Source: Acidobacteriota bacterium
GTDB taxonomy: Bacteria; Acidobacteriota; Terriglobia; Terriglobales; Acidobacteriaceae
Reading direction: 5' to 3'
NCBI GenBank assembly: GCA_003225005.1
Contig: QIAN01000412.1
Coordinates: forward strand, 1-60,852
DNA: 60,852 nt
In this document: in pieces, positions 35,737 to 45,552 of the stretch
How the letters are laid out: every line of letters begins with the position of its first letter
Numbering within the stretch: the first letter of the stretch is position 1
Program-made: the position numbers and the translations under genes
The notes under the pieces: model-generated
The model's database searches: none
The model's input: only the letters and a program-made list of their open reading frames with translations
What the model was told of the DNA's origin: nothing

Positions 35737-36338
35737 ACTCCCTTTCTCCGGTCCAGATCAAAGGCTCTGGCGACCTCCGCGGCAACCGCTGCCGCATCTT
35801 TGCCACTGGTTTCCATCCGCAGCGATGCTTTCAGGTAACCCGGCCGCCGAGCATCGTAGAGCCCTTGGAAGCCCTGGGCATCTATGAGCAGGGGACGATC
35901 GACCTGCTTGCTGCTTCTCTGTTGCTGGCAGCGCCCCCACAGTTCGGCAACGGGCGCGTCCAAAAAGACCGTGGGAACTCCGATGCTTTTAATTCCCGCA
36001 GCGTTTTCTTTTTGCACGAATGCACCGCCTCCAAGGGCGACGATCATCGCCGATCCAGTTTGTAGCTCTTTCAGCAACTCGCGCAGAGCTGCTCGCTCGG
36101 CACGCCGAAATTTCTGCTCTCCCGAGGTCCGGAAGAGTTCCGCGACCGTCCGTCCCTCGCGCCGTTCGATACGCTCGTCCAGATCCACAAACGTCCACCC
36201 CAAGCGTTCTCCCAAGGCCCGCCCAACGCTGCTCTTGCCTGCGCCCATGAAGCCGACCAGGAAGAGAGCTCGCACGGACACGTCGCCCGGGTGCGAACGC
36301 TTCTTCTTTGGGCGGCGTAGACCTGATCGCTTCTGCAT
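35733..36338 (-). CDS. aroK: Shikimate kinase
   Basis: It phosphorylates shikimate at O3 in aromatic amino-acid synthesis. Walker A GFMGAGKSSVGRAL, the substrate-binding DLDERIE, the GGGAFV loop and the LID Arg in RPLL are present. The core needs about 175 residues; this reading gives 201 because of a basic N-terminal extension (KRSGLRRPKKKR). A GTG start near residue 21, directly before RALFLVGF, is an equally plausible initiator. It is embedded between the DUF4097 gene and a secreted protein gene with which it overlaps. Confidence 0.92.
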   Translation of the reverse strand: MQKRSGLRRPKKKRSHPGDVSVRALFLVGFMGAGKSSVGRALGERLGWTFVDLDERIERREGRTVAELFRTSGEQKFRRAERAALRELLKELQTGSAMIVALGGGAFVQKENAAGIKSIGVPTVFLDAPVAELWGRCQQQRSSKQVDRPLLIDAQGFQGLYDARRPGYLKASLRMETSGKDAAAVAAEVARAFDLDRRKGV

Positions 36339-36391
36339 GCGTACCGGGCTCTGAGTACGCCCTCTCGCCCGAATCGGTTTTCGTATCGAGT

Positions 36392-37246
36392 CTATTTTTC
36401 TGAGCGTTTCTTGAGGTGGATTTTACCACTGAAGGTACGCAGCACTACCGAGGATGCTGCCTTGTTGATGGTGCCGGAGAAGGCACTCCCCACCTTGGTA
36501 GGGAACCAGTTGTGATTCTTGGGTTGGAGGGGGATGTCATCATGGACCTCTCCGCGGACGGAGCGAGCGCTCACGTCGGCAGAAGTCCACTCGGGAATAA
36601 TGGCATCGATATTTCCGCTGTGGCTGGTCAGGCGGTATTCTCCGCTATTGCCGAAGTCCCCGCTGTAAGTGATGGTTCCGCTTGTGGAAACAACCTGCAC
36701 CAGCTGGCCTGTGACCCCGTTCAGCGTTACTTCTCCACTCAAGGAGTCGACTTCGATGTGACCGTCTTTAATGTTGCTCAGCGTCACTGGCCCGTTCAAG
36801 GTTTTTATGTGTACATGGGCGTCGGAAATGTCGTGCACATCAACAGTGGCCGCTGCGCCTTCCAGAGTTACGTCTCCGTGCAGTCTCTCGGCTCGCAGTG
36901 GGCCAGTGGTGGAATGCATGGTGATGCTGGCGTCTGCCGGCACCAGAACTTCATAATCCACGCGCCCGCTCTGCCGGTCGGCGCCAGGCAGAAGGTGCGA
37001 CTGAATATCTACGCGGTTTCCGGTCTGGCTGTTGTCCACCTCGACCTTGTCAGAATGGAGGAATGCACTTACGACGACAGTATTATTGGAGGAAGGCCTT
37101 ACCGAGATCGATCCGTAAGGGTTGTTCACCGAGACGCCCGCCTTCGGCCCCACTATGAAGTGATATTCCTTGCGGCTCTCGGCGACCAACGTGCCCGCTA
37201 CCATGACTCCAACCATGAGAAATTTCGCGGTGCGCGTGCTAACCAT
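36392..37246 (-). CDS. DUF4097 family secreted beta-repeat protein
   Basis: The 284-residue protein has a signal peptide (about 8-22) followed by a right-handed-beta-helix-like series of strands: VNNPYGSISVRPSSNN, ITMHSTTGPLRAERLHGDVTLEGA, VHIKTLNGPVTLSNIKDGHIEVDSLSGEVTL. This is the DUF4097/YvlB pattern. Such proteins are often encoded with ECF sigma and anti-sigma genes and are thought to sense or report envelope stress. Here the gene follows exactly such a pair on the same strand, supporting a common transcript. Confidence 0.85.
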   Translation of the reverse strand: MVSTRTAKFLMVGVMVAGTLVAESRKEYHFIVGPKAGVSVNNPYGSISVRPSSNNTVVVSAFLHSDKVEVDNSQTGNRVDIQSHLLPGADRQSGRVDYEVLVPADASITMHSTTGPLRAERLHGDVTLEGAAATVDVHDISDAHVHIKTLNGPVTLSNIKDGHIEVDSLSGEVTLNGVTGQLVQVVSTSGTITYSGDFGNSGEYRLTSHSGNIDAIIPEWTSADVSARSVRGEVHDDIPLQPKNHNWFPTKVGSAFSGTINKAASSVVLRTFSGKIHLKKRSEK

Positions 37247-37306
37247 GTGACTCCCTCAAGGCTTGCTACCCACGGTTCTCTGTGCCCGCGGGCCACGATT
37301 CCATCA

Positions 37307-37942
37307 TTATGGCAGAGAACGGTCCATGGCCATTTCAAAAAGCATGGCCTTCTGCTGGTAAGCGTCCATCAATGAACGCCGTGCCTCTGCGTCATTCGGG
37401 TTGGCGTCGACCGTACTCTGTGCGTCGAGTATGTATTCGTTGACCCGCCGCAAATTGTCCTCATATTGCATCTTCACGAACGGAGCACGGTCAGCGACTT
37501 CCTGTAACAACTCAGCGTCGTTCATGCCCGCATCCGCCACAGCGACATTTGCAGGAACAGGAAGAGGACGATAAGTGTCCTTGGTCAATCGCGTGGAGAG
37601 GGAATGCTGGTTCGCATAAATCCCCACCAGGATGAGGAGCGCTGCTGCGGCGGGGACCATCCAACGCGCCCGTCCCCAGCGCGCGCCGAACGACGCCACC
37701 AGCGAACGCGATTCACCCGGCGGACGAATCAGTCTTTCCTGCCGTAAAGCGCTGGCAATGGAATGCCATACTCGAGGGCTGGGTTCATCGACCTCGCGCA
37801 GTTCCGCAGCCGTCGAGATAATGAGGTTTAGATCAGCGACCAGCGTCGAGCACGCTGCACAACCGGCCAAGTGGGCCTGCTGTTCTGCACTACTGCTGTC
37901 CTCGACTTCCGCCAAGCTCTGACGCAGCTCAACGCAATTCAT
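37307..37942 (-). CDS. Anti-sigma factor with zinc-finger (zf-HC2) domain
   Basis: The 211-residue protein has an N-terminal zf-HC2 motif (C near residue 3, then HLAGCAAC, i.e. H-x3-C-x2-C), one TM (about 96-110, WMVPAAAALLILVGIYA) and a C-terminal extracytoplasmic helical region. This layout is that of a membrane anti-sigma factor that sequesters its cognate ECF sigma factor. It is 78 bases downstream of the sigma gene on the same strand and upstream of a DUF4097 protein. The signal it senses is unknown. Confidence 0.88.
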   Translation of the reverse strand: MNCVELRQSLAEVEDSSSAEQQAHLAGCAACSTLVADLNLIISTAAELREVDEPSPRVWHSIASALRQERLIRPPGESRSLVASFGARWGRARWMVPAAAALLILVGIYANQHSLSTRLTKDTYRPLPVPANVAVADAGMNDAELLQEVADRAPFVKMQYEDNLRRVNEYILDAQSTVDANPNDAEARRSLMDAYQQKAMLFEMAMDRSLP

Positions 37943-38020
37943 ACGACTCTCCCCAAGCTCGCTGCGGTTATTTATGTTTACCGCAGTTCATGCGCCTCTG
38001 CAAAGGTACTGCTATACTCC

Positions 38021-38626
38021 TCAGGCCTTCCCGGCCTTTTCAGCTCTCTTGATCCTGAGGATATCGCGCAACTTCATACGTGCCTTGTGTAACTGTGACT
38101 TGCTATTTCCGATCGAACATCCCACGATGCCGGCGATTTCATTGTGTTCGTAGCCTTCAACATCGTGCAGGACAAAGATCGTCCGGTAGCCGGGAGGGAG
38201 ACTTTCTACTGCCTTCTGCAACTGCAGCCGGTCGATGGATCCGGCCAACGACAAATCTTCGGCCCCAAAATCTCTCTTCGGTGAGTCTTCCTCTGTGTTT
38301 TGCGTGGTCTCTTCCAACGAAACCACGGGAAGGCTCTTCTTCCTCAGATGCATCAGGACGACGTTTACAGACAGCCGATGTAACCAAGTCGAAAATGCTG
38401 ACTCGCCGCGAAACGTGCCGATCTTGCGAAACAACTGCAAGAACGCTTCCTGGGCCAGATCTTCGGCCTCCGCCGTGTTGGCGGTCATACGCAAACATAG
38501 GGAATACACGCGTCGCTTGTGACGATCGTACAGAGCCTGGAACGCTTCCGCGTCCCCTTGCTTGGCCCGTTCGATCGCTTCGGCCTCGCTGAGACCGTCG
38601 TCGGTTTGCTGTCTTCGGTCGGTCAA
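38021..38626 (-). CDS. RNA polymerase ECF-type sigma factor (RpoE-like)
   Basis: The 201-residue protein shows sigma-70 region 2 ([20 protein letters not shown] ... [35 protein letters not shown]) and region 4.2 with its helix-turn-helix ([48 protein letters not shown], described by motif). The linker between the regions is long and acidic. Co-location with an anti-sigma and DUF4097 gene identifies a self-contained envelope-stress regulon. An autoregulatory promoter is expected in the 275-base upstream gap, but I could not recognise a consensus. Confidence 0.93.
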   Translation of the reverse strand: MTDRRQQTDDGLSEAEAIERAKQGDAEAFQALYDRHKRRVYSLCLRMTANTAEAEDLAQEAFLQLFRKIGTFRGESAFSTWLHRLSVNVVLMHLRKKSLPVVSLEETTQNTEEDSPKRDFGAEDLSLAGSIDRLQLQKAVESLPPGYRTIFVLHDVEGYEHNEIAGIVGCSIGNSKSQLHKARMKLRDILRIKRAEKAGKA

Positions 38627-38901
38627 GTCGCCTGTTCCGGCCGCACTCTATCTGATGCCGCTTAAGTAGCTTTTCGTTGTACGGCTTGCGAGCCCTACAG
38701 AGCTTTGGGGGAGCGCGGTTACCTTCAGAATATCAGACCTTTTCTCCCGATCCTGGAATTCAACTATGAGCCTCGGCAAGGTCGTCGCCTCCTGAAGGAA
38801 ACCCTTTGTGTTCGGGGAGTTGTACGGTTTTGTCCCAAGAACTTCCAACCCGGCAGGGGCGGCGGAGTCGCCAGACTACCAAAATTGGTAAGGCAAGGAG
38901 A

Positions 38902-40185
38902 TTACGGGGACGCACTATTGGCCGTGGTAATAGTTTCCAGGCCGTGTCCGTGAGGACCGGTTTCGCGCCGCCGCAGGAAAAAGGCAAACGCCACGCCAAG
39001 GAATCCCAGGCCGGAAAAAATCCACATACCTAGGCGGTAACCGGCAGGATTATCGGCTCCGGCGTGGCTGTGATTATTGGCCCATCCAATCACCAGGTTA
39101 AGATCGAACAGGCCAATATTCTGGATCATCGTCATAAGTCCGTAGGCAGTGCCCAACTTCGACTGATCGACGATGTAGGCCACAGAGGGCCACATGACCG
39201 CCGGAATCAGCGAGAACGCAACTCCCATCATGGCCATCGGAACATACAGGCTGACATGCGTATAAGCCATCATCAGGTATACGGGAATGAGCAGCATAGA
39301 ACCGAGCATCATTAACAGGGCCCGCTTTCCTACTCGGTCCACCCAGAGGCCAAACAGCGGAGTGGCTATCATTGCAAACAAAGTCAGCATGCTCGACAGA
39401 AATCCTCCAAATTCACGCGACGTGCCATGGGCTTCCATGAAAAATTTCACCGCAAACGTTTGAAAAGGGAAAACGGCCGAGTAGAAGACGATGCAAAGCG
39501 CGACGATCAGCCAATAACTCACGCCAAACTTCCAAAGGTCAGAGAAGACGACTTTGTCGGTGGAAACCTCGCCGAGACGGTAATGGTTTTCGGCCCATAC
39601 TTCCATGATCCAGTAAACAATGGATCCGACCAGGCACAAGCTGGCAAAGGCCACCGAGATAATGAAGGGCGTGCGCCAGTTGGCATAGGCCGCCCGCGCC
39701 CAAGTCGGGGAGTTAAGGGCGGCAAACGTTCCTAATCGCGAGGCGGTCAGGTTCAACCCGAAGGCAAAGCTGAGTTCCTTGCCCCTGAACCAGCGCGCCA
39801 GCGCAGTGGTGACCGCAACATTCAGCGATTCCGCTCCCATACCGAAAATCAGGCGCCCGGTTGCCATAAGCGGCAGGTGCCCGGACACCGCGGTGATGAC
39901 CGGACCGATGAAGCAGAGGACGCCGAATATCATCAACGCTTTTCGCAGTCCGATGCGATCAATGAGGAAGCCGCCAATTACTACCGTGAAAATGTTCGGA
40001 AAACTGTAAATCGCTTGCAGGAAGCCGATGTTCAAATCAGAGAACCCGAGTTGGCTTTTGAGCACGTCGGCGAGAGGACTTAATGCGTCATACACGTAGT
40101 AGCTGCCAAACATCGCAAGGCTGACGAAGATGAGGACCAGCCACCGGTATAGGCGTGTAGGCTCGGGACGCAAGGTTTCAGGCAT
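38902..40185 (-). CDS. Major facilitator superfamily transporter (MFSD1/NarK-like)
   Basis: The 427-residue protein from ATG 40185 has 12 hydrophobic segments with the MFS motif A variant GGFLIDRIGLRKALM after TM2 and a second LWVDRVGKRALLM after TM8. Features such as FGSYYVYDALSPLADVLK in TM1 resemble the MFSD1-like branch. The substrate is uncertain. The longer frame to 40365 would overlap the next upstream gene's coding end and adds no membrane segment, so I reject it. It appears to be monocistronic. Confidence 0.87.
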   Translation of the reverse strand: MPETLRPEPTRLYRWLVLIFVSLAMFGSYYVYDALSPLADVLKSQLGFSDLNIGFLQAIYSFPNIFTVVIGGFLIDRIGLRKALMIFGVLCFIGPVITAVSGHLPLMATGRLIFGMGAESLNVAVTTALARWFRGKELSFAFGLNLTASRLGTFAALNSPTWARAAYANWRTPFIISVAFASLCLVGSIVYWIMEVWAENHYRLGEVSTDKVVFSDLWKFGVSYWLIVALCIVFYSAVFPFQTFAVKFFMEAHGTSREFGGFLSSMLTLFAMIATPLFGLWVDRVGKRALLMMLGSMLLIPVYLMMAYTHVSLYVPMAMMGVAFSLIPAVMWPSVAYIVDQSKLGTAYGLMTMIQNIGLFDLNLVIGWANNHSHAGADNPAGYRLGMWIFSGLGFLGVAFAFFLRRRETGPHGHGLETITTANSASP

Positions 40186-40334
40186 CGGAGCTTTTCTCGG
40201 AACGAGAAGATTGGAATCAGGAATTTGCGAGCAGAAGATTAGCAGATCGTGGCAGCGGTTCGCACTGAGCAAAAAGGAAGGCTCGGAATGCCCAGCCTTC
40301 GCGCACGAGTCAAAACCAGAGACCTTAGTGGCCG

Positions 40335-40898
40335 CTACTGAATTTTCTCGGTCTTGCCATCCCACTTCACCTGGCCGTTCTGCTGATTCATCCGTTCCAC
40401 GTCCTGGTTTGTGTAAGTGCGTGCGGCCCGCTTCACGCCGCTCACAGTAGAAGCAGCCTGTCCCGCACCGACGGATTGCTCCTGACCGGTGTAATAGGTC
40501 CAGACTTGCCGCATTTCTTCGCCATGTCCTGCCTCGCGGTGTTCGGCGCGCTCCTCATGCATTCCTCCGCGTTGCTCATGAGGAAGCCTTACGGCAGGCG
40601 ATACCATCGGACTTCCACCGCCGGAGTACCACACCGGCTCGGTATAGACGGCGCTCGTATTGCCCGTGACCATGGAGAGTGTGGAATTCCTGGCACCGGC
40701 CAAGAGTCCGCCGGTAGCATTGCTTGCTCCCATAGGAGACGGTGAAACGGTTTCGAGGGAGACAGTGGGTGTAGTCACTAGTGGGATGAAGGGCCCGCAG
40801 CCATACGAACAATAGCCGGGAACATTTCTTATTCCCGATTGACCGACTGCTAAAGCCGAGAAAACAAGAACCAGAACAGCCAGACTGACGCTACGCAT
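40335..40898 (-). CDS. Secreted protein of unknown function
   Basis: The 187-residue protein has a clear signal peptide (about 1-19, SLAVLVLVFSALAVGQ) and an AGGAGG ribosome site 4 bases before its ATG. The mature part is low in predicted structure: a Cys pair in YCSYGCGPF, a Ser/Thr/Pro-rich segment, then a His/Glu-rich stretch (MHEERAEHREAGHGEE) that might bind metal. It ends with a charged helix. No family is recognised. Confidence 0.6.
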   Translation of the reverse strand: MRSVSLAVLVLVFSALAVGQSGIRNVPGYCSYGCGPFIPLVTTPTVSLETVSPSPMGASNATGGLLAGARNSTLSMVTGNTSAVYTEPVWYSGGGSPMVSPAVRLPHEQRGGMHEERAEHREAGHGEEMRQVWTYYTGQEQSVGAGQAASTVSGVKRAARTYTNQDVERMNQQNGQVKWDGKTEKIQ

Positions 40899-41089
40899 AC
40901 GACCTCCTGGGAGACGTACCCAATGGCTCCTTCGGAGCAGGTGGCGTGCCAGTAATCGCTTCTGCCCGACTTGCTAAAATGGGCGTTTTTCAGGTCTTTA
41001 GCCGCCGACCAAATACGTGCCCTTCACCTATTGTGCAAAGACTTTCCGTTAATCCGCAGCAAAACAAGCATTTGCCGCTCTTGCGGAAC

Positions 41090-42157
41090 CTAACTTCCGA
41101 CGTACCTGGCGTACAGGCTGCGAGCAATTGCCGTGTCGGTCGTGCCTTTGATGATGGCACGGCCATCGGGAAAGAGGGTCATTTCGTAAGGATCGTGCCA
41201 GAACTTCAGCACGAAGTCATTGTGCCGGACCACGCCGTGGGGTTGGAGGCGGCGATCCATCTCCGCGAAATCGATTGGCCTCTGGTGCTCGTGAATCTGC
41301 ACGGAGTTGCGACCGCAGAGCGTAATATGCGCCCGCCCTTCTCCCGCGAGATGAATGAAGTCTTTGGTTCCGCACGCACGACAGTCGGGACGCGGCTGAG
41401 CCGCGGAAATTTCCCCGTGTTGGTTGGTCCAGACGTCAAACGACAGCAGGGTTCGCCGCAGCTGCGGGGCGTCAGGGCCGGCGACCAGGAGTTTGAGCAC
41501 CTCAGTGACGGCAATCGAAGCCACCACACTCACCGCCGAATTCAGAATGCCGTAGGTTTCGCAGGTCTCGACGATACCCCGCGGCGAATCCGGGAAGATG
41601 CACGCCAGGCAAGCTGTCTTTGCTGGCAGGATGTTCATCGTCACCCCATAGCTGCCCACCGCCGCCGAATAAATCCATGGAATCGACTGCTTCACCGCAT
41701 AGTCGTTTAGCAGATAACGCGTCTCGAAATTATCAGTGCCATCGAGGATAAGATCCATCCCTTCAAGCAGGCCTTCAATGTTCGCCGGGGTAAGATCATT
41801 CACTTCAGGTTCGACCGCGATCTCCGAATTGAATGAAGCTATCTTGCGCGCTGCAGCGATGGCCTTGGGGAGAGACTCAAGGGCGTCTTTTTCGTCAAAC
41901 AACGACTGCCGCTGTAGGTTACTAGGCTCAACGTAGTCGCGGTCGATAATGCGCAACCCGCCGACGCCCGCCCGGGCCAGCAGCCCAGCGAGTGCCGAGC
42001 CGGTTGCGCCGCAGCCGACGATAGCCACTCGTCCGCTGGCCAAACGGCGCTGCCCTTCCACACCGATGCCATGGAATAAAGTCTGGCGTGAGTATCGTTC
42101 CTCGATCCGCCCTTGCCGAATTTGAGCTTCCTGTCTCAAACAGGTCACCAGTGCCAT
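41090..42157 (-). CDS. ThiF/MoeB/HesA family E1-like adenylyltransferase
   Basis: The 355-residue protein has an ATP-binding Rossmann motif VAIVGCGATGSALAGLLARAG and the RQSLFDEKD (Arg finger) segment. The substrate-tail groove LDGTDNFETRYLLND follows, and a zinc site is made of two cysteine pairs (CLAC and CRAC). It adenylates the C-terminal Gly of a ubiquitin-like sulfur carrier (ThiS or MoaD type). A rhodanese domain is absent, but there is a C-terminal extension (about 275-355) with HDPYEMTLFPDGRAIIKGT, as found in several bacterial ThiF proteins. No carrier gene is adjacent. It is divergent from the BamA-like gene. Confidence 0.88.
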   Translation of the reverse strand: MALVTCLRQEAQIRQGRIEERYSRQTLFHGIGVEGQRRLASGRVAIVGCGATGSALAGLLARAGVGGLRIIDRDYVEPSNLQRQSLFDEKDALESLPKAIAAARKIASFNSEIAVEPEVNDLTPANIEGLLEGMDLILDGTDNFETRYLLNDYAVKQSIPWIYSAAVGSYGVTMNILPAKTACLACIFPDSPRGIVETCETYGILNSAVSVVASIAVTEVLKLLVAGPDAPQLRRTLLSFDVWTNQHGEISAAQPRPDCRACGTKDFIHLAGEGRAHITLCGRNSVQIHEHQRPIDFAEMDRRLQPHGVVRHNDFVLKFWHDPYEMTLFPDGRAIIKGTTDTAIARSLYARYVGS

Positions 42158-42171
42158 GCCGCAAAACCTTT

Positions 42172-42201
42172 ATTATAAGTGCGCACCCGCCAAGCGGCGG
42201 G
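42172..42201 (-). promoter_or_regulatory. Possible -10 box and GC palindrome upstream of the ThiF-like gene
   Basis: On the minus strand a perfect TATAAT (42172-42177) lies 15 bases before the ThiF-like ATG, so the leader would be very short. Just upstream, CCCGCC-AAGC-GGCGGG (42186-42201) is a perfect palindrome covering the spacer/-35 position; no good -35 hexamer is seen. An operator is possible but unsupported. Confidence 0.3.
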
Positions 42202-42321
42202 CAGTTGTGCGACTACAAGGCAGCAACACACAAAACGCTGAGGACAGGCGCCATCCAGACAACACCATCATCGGAGGTCTCATCCAAGGCAGCAGGCGTC
42301 CAAGCCCAAGGACATCTTTTT

Positions 42322-45300
42322 TTGAGAAGGCAGGCCTGGTTTACAAGCCTGATAATCGTGCTGCTGCATCCGGCTGCCGGGGCCGGATGCGTAATGCCCT
42401 CATCATCAGTCCAGCCTCAGGGTAGTGCAGCGCCCACATCGCAAAGTAATCAAAGCCAGCCTTCCCAGCCGGCGGGAACGCGCTCAGCCGAACAACCTCG
42501 AGAACCTCCGCAGGCAGAAGGCGAGCAAGGGACTCCCGCTTCTATTGGGGCCTTGTCGGAATACCTTGGACGACTGGTGCGGGCCATCGAGATTCCCGGA
42601 TTGCCCGATCGCGACCGCAACCACTTGCTCCAGTTGCTCCCGCTAAAAGTGGGTCAGCCGCTTGAGCGTGATCGCCTTCGGGAGAGTATCCGGGCCCTTT
42701 ACGCCACCGGCCGTTTTGCCGAGATCCAGGCGGACGCCAGCCCCTCGGGCAGTGGTATGCTGCTTACCTTTGCCACGGTTCTCAATTATTTCGTTGGCTC
42801 GTTGGATGTTGAAGGAGCGCCAGACCGGCCCAACCCGAACCAGATCGTCAACGCCTCTAAGTTCGAACTCGGCGAGCTTTATAGCTTCGATAAGCTCGAC
42901 CGTGGACTGCAAAACATCCGCCAGCTGATGCAGGAGAACGGGTATTACAAGGCGCGCATCACCGCCGAGACCACGTCGAATTCAGCGAACCAGCAGGTGA
43001 ACCTGCTTTTCCATATCAGCGCGGGTGCGCCCGCCCATGTTGGCGAGGTTAAAGTTGTCGGCAAAACTGGTCTCTCCGATATCCAGGTACTGAAAATAGC
43101 GAGGATGGATCCCGGTGACCGCGTCACCGCCACGCGGGTTAACAATGCCTTGCAACGGCTGCGCAAGAGATACCAAAAACATCGGCGGGTTCTGGCCCAG
43201 GTCACCATCGCTGGACAGAAATATCGTTCTGCATCCAACGTTGTCGACTACATCCTCCAGATCGATCCTGGCCCGGTGGTATCTATTTCGGCCCAGGGCT
43301 TTCGTATCAGCCGGGGTGTGCTGAAGAAGGAGATCCCGGTTTTCGAGGAGAATGCCCTCGACGACGACCTGCTCAATGAAGGCAAACGCAACCTCCTCGA
43401 CTACCTGCAAACCCGCGGTCACTTCGACGCGAAGGTCGAGATCCAGAGGGAAAGCGATGGTGAGATCTTGCGTGTGATCTACCGGATCGATCCCGGGCCG
43501 CGGCACAAGCTGGTCCTGGTTGATATCACCGGCAACAAATACTTCGATTTGGCGGCTCTGCGCTCCCACATGCAGATTCAGCCTGCCAGCCGTTTGCTTT
43601 CCCACGGACGCTACAGTGGAGCTCTGCTGCGAAATGATGTCAGCGTGCTGGAGTCACTTTACCGCTCAAACGGTCTTCGCCAAGTAAAGATCGAGACCAA
43701 GGTGGAGGACAACCATGAAGGCGCAGACCGGCTGGCGGTTCACGTGCAAATCGCAGAAGGCCCGCAGACGCTGGTTGGCGCCTTCCGCATTATCGGCAAT
43801 CAGAAGATTCCCACGGATGAGTTCCGTCCTTTCTTGAGCACGGCCGAAGGCCAGCCCTATTCGGAGCAGAATTTGTCGGCCGACCGGGAATACATCTTGA
43901 ATGACTATTTCAATCACGGGTTTCCCAACGCCACCCTCGATATCGGGGTCCAGCCGGTTGCCGGCCAACCGGACCGCGAAGACGTGACTTACCACATTGA
44001 GGAGGGTGAGCAGTTCTTTGTCGACCAAGTCATGGTTTCCGGCCTCGAGCATACCCATTCCTACGTCGTCGAGCGCGAAATTCAAGTGCAGTCAGGGCAA
44101 CCGCTCAGCCAGCAGGACCGGCTCGACACCCAGACAAAACTCTACGAACTAGGGATATTCAGCCAGGTGGACACGGCAGTGCAGAATCCCGAAGGCTCGG
44201 ACCCTAGCAAGAACGTTCTGGTACAAGTGCAGGAGGCGAAGCGATACACCTTCAGCTACGGCCTAGGACTGGAGTTTCAGACTGCTCAGCCGGCGGGAAC
44301 CACGGCGCCCCAGGGGTCAACAGGCGTCAGCCCTCGAGTCGCGTTCGATGTCACCCGGCTAAACTTCGGCGGACGTGACCAGACCGTGACATTTCAGTCT
44401 CACGTTGGACGCCTGCAGCAGCGTGGGCTCATTAGCTATGAGATTCCGAGACTGTTCGATAACCAGAGGCTCAAGCTCATTTTCACGAGCTTTTATGACA
44501 ATAGTCTGGATGTTTCCACGTTCACCTCGCAGCGGCTGGAAGGGAAGATCGATCTGCGGCAACAGATCGGCAAGCAGCAGCCCAACCGGCTAACCACGCT
44601 CACCTATCGGGTCGATTACCGCCGTGTAAAAGCCACGAACTTCGCTGCCAGCTTTTCGAAAGGGCTCATCCCCTTGCTTTCGCTGCCGGCGCGCGTGGGG
44701 GGTCCAGGTTTTACCTTCATCCGCGACCAACGCGATAACCCACTCGAGACCACTAAAGGGAATTTCTTCACGCTGGATGGCTTTGGCGCTTCCAGTTATT
44801 TTGGTTCCGAAGCAGATTTCGGCCGCCTGCTCGGCCAATATTCCACCTACTATGCGTTTGGCGGCAAAGGACGCGCCAATCATCAGTACGTTTTTGCCCG
44901 TTCCACCAGCCTCGGACTCGAGCAACCCTTCCGCCAGACCAGGATTCTGCCGCCAGGGGCGTGCCCTTTAAACTCGGCGGGCGAACCTACGTGCAGCAAC
45001 GTTTCCGTCATTCCTCTACCGGAACTTTTTTTTAGCGGCGGCGGCAACTCACTTCGTGGTTTTGGGTTGAATCAAGCAGGTCCGCGCGACCCTTCCTCAG
45101 GTTTTCCGGTGGGTGGCACGGCCCTGTTCGTGAACAATCTTGAACTACGCTTTCCCCCCGTGACCTTGCCTTACCTCGGAGAGGGATTTGCTTTCGCTGT
45201 TTTTCACGATATGGGCAACGTATTCAGCACCGCCCACGATATGCTGAAGGGCTTTCTGCGCTGGCACCAGCCTAACCCGGCGCTGTGCTTGCTACCCAAT

Positions 45301-45552
45301 GGCACACCCCAGCCGCAATGCTTCACCAACTTTAATAGCAGCGGCTACGACTACACGTCTCACGCCGTTGGCGTGGGGTTGAGATATCGAACCCCCATCG
45401 GTCCGTTACGGTTTGACTTCGGGTACAATTTGAATCCAACGACCTATTTCCAGGCGATTACGAATCCGATAACTGGACTTCCACAGAATGCTTTCGTGCT
45501 GCAGCATCTGCGGCACTTCAATGTTTTTTTCAGCATCGGTCAGCCATTCTGA
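42322..45552 (+). CDS. Outer-membrane BamA/TamA (Omp85) family assembly protein
   Basis: About 1076 residues from a TTG at 42322 (AAGGA about 10 bases upstream), which places a hydrophobic signal (AWFTSLIIVLLHP) at the N-terminus. A Gln/Pro/Ser-rich linker follows, then a series of POTRA domains (about 90-700). The C-terminal Omp85 barrel (about 720-1076) contains the FSGGGNSLRGFGLNQAGP segment, the counterpart of the VRGY/F lid-lock motif, and ends in the aromatic FSIGQPF. It inserts or translocates proteins at the outer membrane. Longer readings to 42088 overlap the divergent ThiF gene and are unlikely. The following SurA-like gene overlaps its stop (TGATG), and a TamB gene follows, so TamA-type function is favoured. 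Confidence 0.88.
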   Translation: MRRQAWFTSLIIVLLHPAAGAGCVMPSSSVQPQGSAAPTSQSNQSQPSQPAGTRSAEQPREPPQAEGEQGTPASIGALSEYLGRLVRAIEIPGLPDRDRNHLLQLLPLKVGQPLERDRLRESIRALYATGRFAEIQADASPSGSGMLLTFATVLNYFVGSLDVEGAPDRPNPNQIVNASKFELGELYSFDKLDRGLQNIRQLMQENGYYKARITAETTSNSANQQVNLLFHISAGAPAHVGEVKVVGKTGLSDIQVLKIARMDPGDRVTATRVNNALQRLRKRYQKHRRVLAQVTIAGQKYRSASNVVDYILQIDPGPVVSISAQGFRISRGVLKKEIPVFEENALDDDLLNEGKRNLLDYLQTRGHFDAKVEIQRESDGEILRVIYRIDPGPRHKLVLVDITGNKYFDLAALRSHMQIQPASRLLSHGRYSGALLRNDVSVLESLYRSNGLRQVKIETKVEDNHEGADRLAVHVQIAEGPQTLVGAFRIIGNQKIPTDEFRPFLSTAEGQPYSEQNLSADREYILNDYFNHGFPNATLDIGVQPVAGQPDREDVTYHIEEGEQFFVDQVMVSGLEHTHSYVVEREIQVQSGQPLSQQDRLDTQTKLYELGIFSQVDTAVQNPEGSDPSKNVLVQVQEAKRYTFSYGLGLEFQTAQPAGTTAPQGSTGVSPRVAFDVTRLNFGGRDQTVTFQSHVGRLQQRGLISYEIPRLFDNQRLKLIFTSFYDNSLDVSTFTSQRLEGKIDLRQQIGKQQPNRLTTLTYRVDYRRVKATNFAASFSKGLIPLLSLPARVGGPGFTFIRDQRDNPLETTKGNFFTLDGFGASSYFGSEADFGRLLGQYSTYYAFGGKGRANHQYVFARSTSLGLEQPFRQTRILPPGACPLNSAGEPTCSNVSVIPLPELFFSGGGNSLRGFGLNQAGPRDPSSGFPVGGTALFVNNLELRFPPVTLPYLGEGFAFAVFHDMGNVFSTAHDMLKGFLRWHQPNPALCLLPNGTPQPQCFTNFNSSGYDYTSHAVGVGLRYRTPIGPLRFDFGYNLNPTTYFQAITNPITGLPQNAFVLQHLRHFNVFFSIGQPF

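Noticed and set aside
36416..37375. 319-residue open frame on the plus strand opposite the DUF4097 gene
   Set aside because: It mirrors a well-supported secreted protein, shows no domain, and its codon phase is explained by the GC-rich third positions of the opposite strand.
38627..38901. Short frames in the gap upstream of the ECF sigma gene
   Set aside because: No ribosome site, no family pattern, and conflicting frames on both strands; treated as noncoding.
40186..40365. 60-residue N-terminal extension of the MFS transporter
   Set aside because: It overlaps the 3' end of the upstream secreted-protein gene and is hydrophilic; the membrane protein starts naturally at 40185.
42088..42321. 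N-terminal extension of the Omp85 reading frame back to 42088
   Set aside because: It overlaps the divergent ThiF-like gene by 70 bases, has no domain, and would bury the signal peptide 78 residues in.
42340..42420. Lipobox at the N-terminus of the Omp85 protein (AAGAGC)
   Set aside because: The residues before Cys (G-A-G) do not fit the usual L-[AS]-[GA]-C, and Omp85 proteins use ordinary signal peptides.
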